Shown: piece by piece, positions 1 through 5,167 of the stretch
How positions within the stretch are numbered: the stretch's first letter is position 1
Layout: every line of letters begins with the position of its first letter
Assembly: GCA_050743365.1 (NCBI GenBank)
Contig: JBOGFI010000001.1
Location: forward strand, 1-29,496
DNA from: JBOGFI01 sp050743365
Lineage (GTDB): Bacteria > Actinomycetota > Acidimicrobiia > IMCC26256 > JACDBD01
Direction: 5' to 3'
Length of the DNA stretch: 29,496 nucleotides
Notes under the pieces: model-generated
Database searches by the model: none
What the model was told of the DNA's origin: nothing
The model's input: the letters and a program-made list of their open reading frames with translations, nothing else
Position numbers and translations under genes: made by a program

Positions 1-209
1 CCGTGAGCGCCTCATCCAACCGGTCCAAGAGTGACCGGGACCCCGCGGAGTGGAAGCCCCCCGAGCATTCCTACTGGTGCACCTACGCCGTCACCTGGGT
101 AGCGGTCAAGCTGCGGTGGGACCTCACCGCTGATCCTCCCGAGGTAGATGCGCTCGCACTAATGCTCGACGCCTGCCCAGCCCCGACAGCTAGCACGGCT
201 TCGACGTGA
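1..209 (+). CDS. C-terminal end of a DUF1524/HNH family nuclease (5' end outside window)
   Basis: The reading frame is open from the window edge, so the gene starts upstream; the GTG at position 3 is probably internal. The visible C-terminus has the pattern SxNRSKSDRDPAEWKPP, then YWCTYAVTWVAVK, then a helix ending in a cysteine (ALMLDAC). From family knowledge this matches the tail of DUF1524 (GmrSD C-terminal/HNH-like) nucleases, often small secreted proteins in actinobacteria, where the NR-K-D block sits just after the catalytic His region. The HNH core itself lies outside the window, so activity cannot be judged. It ends in TGA. The next gene is on the opposite strand and converges on it, with 40 nt between them. 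Confidence 0.6.
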   Translation, partial: VSASSNRSKSDRDPAEWKPPEHSYWCTYAVTWVAVKLRWDLTADPPEVDALALMLDACPAPTASTAST

Positions 210-249
210 CGGGCATCGGTGTGCGTGATCGGGTGTGCGTTCGCGGGGG

Positions 250-906
250 TCAGGCCTTCACGGCCCGGACCAGCTTCGCTGGCCGCCCTGCCACGACGGT
301 CTTGCCCGCCTCCTCGACGGCGAATCCAACGGCGGCGAGCTTGGCGCCCACCACGGTCGGATCGACGTCGGCGAACTCGAGAGCATGCTGACGTCGGCGC
401 GCTCGGAACCTCTCATGGTCCTCGTGGGCCGGGTCGTCGAAGTCCTCATCGACGACTATCAGGCGACCACCCTGGCGCAGTACCCGCCCGATCTCGGCGA
501 TCGCGGCATCGAGGTCGCCCCAGTGGTGCATCGCGTTGACTGCCCAGGCGGCGTCGACACTGCCCTTCGTCACTGGGAGATGCTCGGCCGCGCCGTCGAG
601 GACCTCGATGCGTGTGCGGGAACGCTGCCAGAGCCGACGCACTCGGAGGACAAGCCGCATGAACGGCGTCGGGTCGACTGCGACGACACGGGCCCCCGAA
701 TGGGCCGCGAGCACGGCACCTGGGCCCATCCCTGCACCGACGTCGAGGACCCGCTCGTCCGCGCGGATACCGAGCAACGTGATCACCTCACGGTTCACCG
801 GCGAGGTCCACATCCTTCGGGAACACCGCAGGTAGCGGGCTATCGCGCGCCAACCCCGGTCGTGGTCATGCCCGTGACCACGCGGGTGGTCGCGCCGTTC
901 GCTCAT
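250..906 (-). CDS. Class I SAM-dependent methyltransferase with His-rich N-terminus
   Basis: A 218-residue protein with a class I methyltransferase fold. Motif I is VLDVGAGMGPG (about residues 53-63), the acidic residue after strand 2 is in VVAVDPT (D78), and a later acceptor-side motif is WAVNAMHHWGDLD, followed by a GRVLRQGGRLIVVDED strand typical of UbiE/MenG-like enzymes. The substrate cannot be predicted; these enzymes act in the cytoplasm on small molecules or lipids. I chose the ATG at 906 because homologous proteins, as I recall them, begin near this His/Asp-rich stretch (RGHGHDHDRGW). The frame is open back to 1023, but that extension looks non-coding in composition. The alternating HGHDHD near the start could bind a metal; that is inference. 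It is convergent with the nuclease fragment and divergent from the membrane-protein gene at 1211. Confidence 0.8.
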   Translation of the reverse strand: MSERRDHPRGHGHDHDRGWRAIARYLRCSRRMWTSPVNREVITLLGIRADERVLDVGAGMGPGAVLAAHSGARVVAVDPTPFMRLVLRVRRLWQRSRTRIEVLDGAAEHLPVTKGSVDAAWAVNAMHHWGDLDAAIAEIGRVLRQGGRLIVVDEDFDDPAHEDHERFRARRRQHALEFADVDPTVVGAKLAAVGFAVEEAGKTVVAGRPAKLVRAVKA

Positions 907-1210
907 CCGTGGATCGTGTTGCGCGGGCAGGAAACAGTCAACTGCGGACCCGAGGCACAACACCGCACTCGAACGACATCTTGGGCCCATCCCCAAGGCG
1001 CGTAGGTGCCGATCTGCATTCATGACGGGCGGGTACCGCTAGACGTTCGGTGCTCGCGTTCTGTGCGCCGTCTCGGACCTGCCGATTCGGGAATCGCCTC
1101 GGCGCGGTTCCGCGACGTCAATCCCCAGAAACACGCCCGGACCGACGCCCAGTCCTGACAGGTCCGTGGTATACGTCGAACTTGCCCAGCATCCGTGCGA
1201 TCCTTTCGGC
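907..1210. other. Intergenic region between divergent genes
   Basis: About 300 bases separate the methyltransferase start (minus strand) and the membrane-protein start (plus strand). It must hold both promoters. A CTGACA at 1155-1160 resembles a -35 box and GTATAC occurs at 1169-1174, but their spacing is wrong for a standard promoter. I see no RNA gene, array or convincing operator. Open frames crossing it look like extensions of the flanking genes or shadows. Confidence 0.4.
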
Positions 1211-1723
1211 ATGGGGAAGGGCGACGCCAACGCCAACGCTCCTGAGATCGCGAAGCATCTGGAGTTCATCCAAGCTGTGATCGCGCGACTCGCCGGCGCG
1301 TCCGCCTTGGTCAAGGCGTGGTGCCTCACGGTGGCGACGGCGACACTCGGTTACGCGTGGACCAAGAATGCCGATGAGGTCGCCTGGGTCGCGATCTTTG
1401 CGGTGGCAATGTTCGCGTTCTTGGACGTGCGCTACCTCCGTGAGGAACGGAAGTACCGAGCGCTCTACAAAGAAGCTCGTCTGGGGCAAGTAGAGCCCCA
1501 CGACATGGATGCTCGGCCATGTGGCGAGCGGCGAAACCCTCGTTACAACGAGGAGTGCGGGTGGTGGCCGACGGTTCGGTCCTGGTCAGTGTGGGCGTTC
1601 TACGGGCCGATTCTCATCCTCGCCTTGATCGTCTGGACTACGAACTCCGCCGTCACTGACGATCACAACGAAAACTCGCTGCGGATCAACTCCCAGGCAT
1701 CGTCTTTCGCATCCTCGGAGTAG
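1211..1723 (+). CDS. Three-helix membrane protein, putative partner/effector of the neighbouring TIR protein
   Basis: A 170-residue protein. An amphipathic N-terminal segment (HLEFIQAVIARLAG, about 17-29) leads into three hydrophobic helices at about 34-50, 57-75 and 126-143. Between helices 2 and 3 lies a charged stretch (LREERKYRALYKEAR). From memory, proteins of this pattern (HLxFIQxVIxRMAxNSxLLKxW, two close helices, then LRQERLFRxLYxxVR) are often encoded beside DUF1863/TIR genes, and they resemble in layout the SLATT-type membrane effectors of nucleotide-signal defence systems. The role as a pore-forming effector is inference. The ATG at 1211 fits the family N-terminus; a GTG at 1166 is in frame but adds an unconvincing 15 residues. 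No clear ribosome binding site is visible. The 3' end overlaps the convergent HIT gene by 61 nt. Confidence 0.7.
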   Translation: MGKGDANANAPEIAKHLEFIQAVIARLAGASALVKAWCLTVATATLGYAWTKNADEVAWVAIFAVAMFAFLDVRYLREERKYRALYKEARLGQVEPHDMDARPCGERRNPRYNEECGWWPTVRSWSVWAFYGPILILALIVWTTNSAVTDDHNENSLRINSQASSFASSE

Positions 1724-2106
1724 TTCGTCTCCGGGGGCCAGATCCGACCGATGGCATCCCCCTCCCAACGGGGTACGACATGAACATGGAGGTGGAACAC
1801 CGTCTGCGTGGCTGCCGCACCGTTCGACTGAATGATGTTGAGACCGTCGGGCTGCATCGCTCGCCGAATCGCGTGTGCCGCGCTCAACGTGACCATGGCT
1901 AAGCGGCACCCGAGCTCGTCGCCAAGTTCCCAGATGTCGGCGACGTGGCGACGAGGAATCACGAGTGTGTGTCCTAGCGTCGCCGGTTCTATCGGAAAGA
2001 ATGCGACCGTCTCGTCGTCGCGGTAGACCTCTCGTGCATCTGGATCCTCGCGGGATGCGATCTCGCAGAACGGGCAGTCGTCATCCTGACGGCTTGTAGC
2101 CACCAT
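1663..2106 (-). CDS. HIT-family nucleotide hydrolase/transferase
   Basis: A 147-residue protein of normal HIT length. The N-terminus carries CPFC (C11, C14), the usual zinc-site half of Hint/Fhit-like bacterial HIT proteins. The strand GHTLVIPRRHVADIWEL follows, then the catalytic histidine triad HLHVHVVPRW (H105, H107, H109). HIT enzymes cleave nucleotidyl-phosphoramidates, AMP-lysine-type adducts or dinucleoside polyphosphates in the cytoplasm. The start overlaps the 3' end of the TIR gene by 26 nt, which suggests translational coupling and a joint function. The 3' end overlaps the convergent membrane-protein gene by 61 nt. Housekeeping HIT genes rarely sit in such a context, so a role in processing the nucleotide signal of the TIR protein is possible, but that is inference. 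A longer open frame exists upstream but lies inside the TIR gene. Confidence 0.9.
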   Translation of the reverse strand: MVATSRQDDDCPFCEIASREDPDAREVYRDDETVAFFPIEPATLGHTLVIPRRHVADIWELGDELGCRLAMVTLSAAHAIRRAMQPDGLNIIQSNGAAATQTVFHLHVHVVPRWEGDAIGRIWPPETNYSEDAKDDAWELIRSEFSL

Positions 2107-2560
2107 CGACCCAAGTCTTGAGGTTCTTCTTGATTGACGCGTACACGGCCTTGCTGTCTGCGCCCGACGGATCGTGAACGGTGACGTAGTCTGACGCCTT
2201 CTTCCCGTTCGAGAGCGACACCTTGTCGAACGGATTCGCCCCCTTCGGGTCCGTCTTACCGTTGCCGTCCTCCAGGCCGTGGATCCGCACGCCAACCAAA
2301 CGCTTCTTGTCCCTCCACGCCTTCTCGATCTCGTACTTGACCCAGGGACGGGAAGCCGTCTCGGCCCCAATGAGGACGACGAGCGCCGTCTTGTACTGCA
2401 TCTGCTGCTCGATCCAGTTCTGGATGCCGCCGGCCTTCCTCTTCGCCTCCTCCCACTCCTGTGGCTTGAGGAGCGGCTGACCCTCGAGTGCACCCATGTT
2501 GATAACCTGCTGGACGCGCCAGTTGTCGCGGTCGTAGTGGAAGCTGAAGAACACCGCCAA
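2081..2560 (-). CDS. ThsB-like TIR domain protein (DUF1863/MTH538 family)
   Basis: A 159-residue protein consisting almost entirely of a TIR-like domain. It starts FFSFHYDRDNWRV (about 4-16), has the central strand ALVVLIGAETASRPW (59-73) and the helix WVKYEIEKAW, where E77 is the likely catalytic glutamate of NAD-processing TIR enzymes. It continues to VGVRIHGLED (89-98) and an NPFD segment. This order is characteristic of DUF1863, the family of ThsB in Thoeris defence, where infection triggers NAD-derived signal production. The start is a TTG, supported by a strong GGAGGT at 2568-2573, 7 nt upstream. No ThsA-type partner (SIR2-SLOG or TM-macro) is in the window. The gene is followed by an overlapping HIT gene, and the membrane protein at 1211 lies convergent beyond it. 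Confidence 0.9.
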   Translation of the reverse strand: MAVFFSFHYDRDNWRVQQVINMGALEGQPLLKPQEWEEAKRKAGGIQNWIEQQMQYKTALVVLIGAETASRPWVKYEIEKAWRDKKRLVGVRIHGLEDGNGKTDPKGANPFDKVSLSNGKKASDYVTVHDPSGADSKAVYASIKKNLKTWVDGGYKPSG

Positions 2561-2567
2561 CGCGGGT

Positions 2568-2573
2568 ACCTCC
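2568..2573 (-). promoter_or_regulatory. Ribosome binding site of the TIR gene
   Basis: GGAGGT on the minus strand lies 7 nt before the TTG at 2560. It is one of the strongest Shine-Dalgarno sites in the window and fixes the unusual TTG start; the GTG two codons later would be 13 nt away. Confidence 0.7.
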
Positions 2574-2702
2574 GATCCGTGTTCGTCGTGGTCCTCCGGT
2601 CATGACCGTAACGACGGTTCTGGTGCCACGAGTCTCGCGCGCGCGCCATAACGACACTGACGACAGTCGCTCAGCCGCGCCCATAGCCGGCGTTATGCGG
2701 GT

Positions 2703-2724
2703 GATCGCCTCTTGAGGGGCGATC
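2703..2724. terminator. Hairpin between the small acidic ORF and the TIR gene
   Basis: GATCGCC and GGCGATC form a 7-bp perfect stem, extended by a G-T and a C-G pair around a 4-nt TTGA loop. There is no T-tract, so intrinsic termination is uncertain. Its place after the minus-strand relaxase-fragment/small-ORF unit and before the TIR gene suits a transcription stop or a regulatory structure in the TIR leader. Confidence 0.35.
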
Positions 2725-2794
2725 AGAGATCCGCCGGCGGGGCTCTCCTGTCGTGCCCGCCGATGCTGGCCGCACGCGCAAGTTCGACCGAGCT

Positions 2795-2947
2795 TCAGTC
2801 CCGGGGACAGTGCCCCTCGCGCTCGAGCGTGTCGAGGTAGTCGTCGAGGTCGTCGGCGTAGATGGGTCGAATCGTGAGGCCGGCGTCCTCGGCTTCCCAG
2901 GGGCCGTCTTCGGGAGGGGCTTCTTCTCTGGGGTCGTCGGTTGCCAT
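2795..2947 (-). CDS. Small acidic protein of unknown function (50 aa)
   Basis: An ORF of 50 codons starting at ATG 2947 and ending in TGA. It is very acidic, with prolines and glutamates in the N-terminal half (PREEAPPEDGPWEAEDAG), then a strand-like LTIRPIYADD and a helix-like DLDDYLDTLEREGHC. I do not recognise it. Its support is codon-like composition, a clear start, and its position 42 nt after the stop of the relaxase fragment on the same strand, as expected for a downstream gene of a mobilisation operon. It could be a small regulator or a chance ORF. Confidence 0.45.
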   Translation of the reverse strand: MATDDPREEAPPEDGPWEAEDAGLTIRPIYADDLDDYLDTLEREGHCPRD

Positions 2948-2989
2948 GTGTACAGCGTACGACGGGAGTGCGACAGCTACCGGGATGCG

Positions 2990-3949
2990 TCACGGGTCGA
3001 GATCGGAGGCGACGTCCGGCGCGCCAACGTGCTGCGGCGGTTCGTGTGAGATCGTGACCGGGATCGACGGTGCGGCGAGTTCGTCTCGGACGGCGTCCCA
3101 GGCGACCGCGCCACCGGGGTTCTCAGGTCGGGGTCCGATGGCGGTTTCGAGGGGTCCGGGCCCGTCGGCGGGTTGACCCTGGGGCAGGCCACAGCGGAGG
3201 TGCCGGTAGTACTCCAGGAGGAGGACGCGGCGGTCCCACTCGCGCAGTTCGGAGTTCTCGCTAGGTCGGGGTCCGAGGAGCCCGGTGATGTAGTGGGGCG
3301 GGTCGAGAGCGTCGTCGTGCGCCGCTTGACCGATCTGCACGGCGAGGGCGGCCTGGAGGTCGCGGTGGCGGGCCTCGGCGGGACCGGCGTCGTCGTGGAA
3401 GATGCCGGCGCGCGTGACGACGTGGTCGAGATTGCGGGCTGCTTGGGCGGCGGCGACGTCGGCCGCCTGCAGATCGCCGAGGGCGCGCTGGCGGGCGCGG
3501 TCTCGTTCCGGGTCTGGGCGGGCGCGTTCGAGGCCTGCGAGCTGGCGACGGATCTCGGCGGCGTCGTGGTCGGCGCGCGCGGCGGCGTGTTGGGCGTTGG
3601 CGATGCGGCGGGTGTAGTGCCGTTGGGCGTGCGAGGACGCGGCTCCGCCGAGGATCAGGTCTCGCCCGAGGCTGCGGCACTCGGCGGCGAGTTGTGCGGT
3701 CGGTTGGCGGACGAGGTCGGCGATCTCGGCTGTATGGAGGAGTTCGTCGACCTTGTTGCTCTCGGGGAGCCCACGGCGCGTAAGTGCTTCGTCTGCGATC
3801 CCTCGCTCAGTCGTAGCAGCGCGGACGGCGGCGGCGGAGACGGCGCTGTCCCAGCGGTCTCGGTCGTGGCCAGCGGGTGGGCGAGTTCCGAGCCTGGCGA
3901 CGAGGTGCGCGGGTGGGTGGAGGCAGGCGGCCCGGCCGATCGCGTCGGC
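2990..3949 (-). pseudogene. 5'-truncated C-terminal part of a MobF/TrwC-like relaxase
   Basis: A remnant of 319 codons whose 5' part is removed by the IS at 3950; it contains no internal ATG. The sequence is Ala/Arg/Asp-rich, with a long helical, coiled-coil-like middle (residues about 90-190). Three copies of a short motif of the type LGxRPxxxxxxxxWDxxV are visible: LGTRPPAGHDRDRWDSAV near the start, LGPRPSENSELREWDRRV near residue 240, and IGPRPENPGGAVAWDAV near the end. Repeated LGPRP...WD motifs are typical of the C-terminal tail of large actinobacterial conjugative relaxase/helicase proteins. The relaxase and helicase domains are missing, so this copy is almost surely non-functional. It implies that the DNA to its left came from a conjugative or mobilisable element. 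Confidence 0.65.
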
Positions 3950-3972
3950 TGAGCTTCCCCCGTTGTTCCGGA
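3950..3972 (+). repeat. Left terminal inverted repeat of the IS3 element
   Basis: Begins TGAGCTTCCCCCG and ends TTCCGGA. It pairs with 5188-5210 with three mismatches and lies downstream of orfB. Confidence 0.85.
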
Positions 3973-3989
3973 CGGGGTTGGTGTGGTGA

Positions 3990-4859
3990 TCATGCCGCGT
4001 GCGTCTGTTCGTAGTCGACGGGGCTGAGCATTCCGTTGCTCGAGTGTCGACGGGTCGGGTTGTAGAAGGCCTCGATCCATTCGAAGACCGCCGACGCGAG
4101 CTGTTGGCGCGTCGACCACTGCTGCCGGTCGAGGAGCTCGCGCTGGAGGGTGCTGAAGAAGCTCTCGGCGACCGCGTTGTCGTAGGCGTCTCCGACGGTC
4201 CCCATCGATCCCAACAGCCCGGCGGCGCGCAGCCGCCGACCGAACGCCCAAGACGTGTATTGGGTGCCATGGTCGGAATGCACGATCGCGCCGTCGGGTG
4301 GTTGGCGTCGCCACAGGGCCATCTGGAGGGCGTCGACGACGAGTTCGGCGCGCAGATGATCGGCGATCGACCAGCCCACGACGCGCCGGGACCACGCATC
4401 GAGCACGACCGCCACATAGACCCTCCCGGTGCCGGTGGGATGTTCGGTGATATCGGACACCCATAGGCGATCCGCTGCGGTGACCGTGAAGCGGCGGTTG
4501 ACCAGATCGTCACTCGGAACGGCGGCCGGGTCGCGCCGCGTGCAGCCCCGCTTGCGACGCCGGTAGATGCCGGCGATGCCGGCCTGGCGCATGAGTCGCT
4601 CCACTCGTTTGCGGCCCACCCGGATGCCCTCACCGAGGCGCAGCTCGGCGTGCACCCGCGGGCTGCCGTAGGTGCCCCGGGACTGGCGATGGATCTCGAG
4701 GATTGTCGCGGCCAGCTCGGCGTCCTCACGCCGCCGCGGGGACGGGTCCACCTTGCGGGCCCGCCATTCGTAGTAACCCGAGGTCGTCACCTTCATCGCT
4801 CGGCACGAAGCCGTGACCGGGTAGTCCGAGCAGCGCTCGGCGATGAAGGTGAAGATCAT
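3990..4859 (-). CDS. IS3-family transposase OrfB (DDE integrase-type catalytic protein)
   Basis: A 289-residue protein with the full IS3 OrfB plan. An N-terminal HTH_21 region (GYYEWRAR...GTYGSPRVHAELR) precedes the rve/DDE core. The catalytic residues are D136 in WVSDITEH, D196 in VHSDHGTQY and E232 in NAVAESFFSTLQREL; 35 residues separate the second D and the E, the classical DD(35)E spacing. It ends with YNPTRRHSSNGMLSPVDYE, also typical. Its ATG overlaps the orfA stop (ATGA, 4856-4859), and the active OrfAB protein is expected from a -1 frameshift just before it. It looks intact, so the element may still be mobile. Confidence 0.95.
   Translation of the reverse strand: MIFTFIAERCSDYPVTASCRAMKVTTSGYYEWRARKVDPSPRRREDAELAATILEIHRQSRGTYGSPRVHAELRLGEGIRVGRKRVERLMRQAGIAGIYRRRKRGCTRRDPAAVPSDDLVNRRFTVTAADRLWVSDITEHPTGTGRVYVAVVLDAWSRRVVGWSIADHLRAELVVDALQMALWRRQPPDGAIVHSDHGTQYTSWAFGRRLRAAGLLGSMGTVGDAYDNAVAESFFSTLQRELLDRQQWSTRQQLASAVFEWIEAFYNPTRRHSSNGMLSPVDYEQTHAA
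4826..4840 (-). promoter_or_regulatory. Hairpin downstream of the IS frameshift site
   Basis: A perfect 6-bp stem (CCGAGC/GCTCGG) with a 3-nt loop, beginning 18 nt after the slippery heptamer in the orfB reading direction. Such structures stimulate -1 frameshifting in IS3 elements, although the spacing is longer than usual. Confidence 0.4.
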
Positions 4860-5143
4860 TTTGGGAGCACGTTCTCCTTGGCGAAGTACGCCGCCGCCCG
4901 CTTGAGGATCTCGTTCTCCATGGCCAGGACCCGGTTCTCGCGCCGCAACTTGGTCAGCTCCCGGCGCTCGTCGCTGGTCAGGCCCTCCTTCTTGCCGTCG
5001 TCGACGTCGGCCTGGTCCATCCAGCGCCGCAAGCAGCTCTCGCTGATCCCAAGATCAATCGCGATCTGACGGATCGGCTTCGCGTGCTCACGCGCCAGCT
5101 CTACCGCCCGTTGACGGAACTCCGGTGGCTTCGGCGCCGGCAT
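4856..5143 (-). CDS. IS3-family transposase OrfA (HTH protein)
   Basis: A 95-residue HTH_Tnp_1/IS3-type OrfA. The helix-turn-helix is PIRQIAIDLGISESCLRRWM (about 23-42), which recognises the terminal repeats. It is followed by a leucine-zipper-like stretch ELTKLRRENRVLAMENEILK that mediates multimerisation with OrfAB. The ATG at 5143 has a good Shine-Dalgarno (GAGGAG, 5 nt upstream). The protein ends NVLPK at the overlap with orfB. Confidence 0.93.
   Translation of the reverse strand: MPAPKPPEFRQRAVELAREHAKPIRQIAIDLGISESCLRRWMDQADVDDGKKEGLTSDERRELTKLRRENRVLAMENEILKRAAAYFAKENVLPK
4859..4865 (-). promoter_or_regulatory. Programmed -1 frameshift heptamer C CCA AAA
   Basis: Read on the minus strand, orfA ends CTC CCA AAA TGA. 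The heptamer fits X XXY YYZ in the orfA frame, and slipping back one base gives CCC AAA ATG, which is the orfB frame. This would make an OrfAB fusion, the usual transposase of the family. Confidence 0.7.
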
Positions 5144-5167
5144 CCAGACTCCTCTCCGAGATGGTCA

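Noticed and set aside
2081..2560. Complete Thoeris system
   Set aside because: Only a ThsB-like gene is visible; no ThsA (SIR2-SLOG or TM-macro) lies in the window.
2753..3049. 98-codon plus-strand frame
   Set aside because: It overlaps the small minus-strand ORF and part of the relaxase tail and has no recognisable feature.
3173..3952. 259-codon plus-strand frame opposite the relaxase tail
   Set aside because: The minus strand has the recognisable LGxRP...WD repeats; the plus frame is a Val/Gly-rich shadow.
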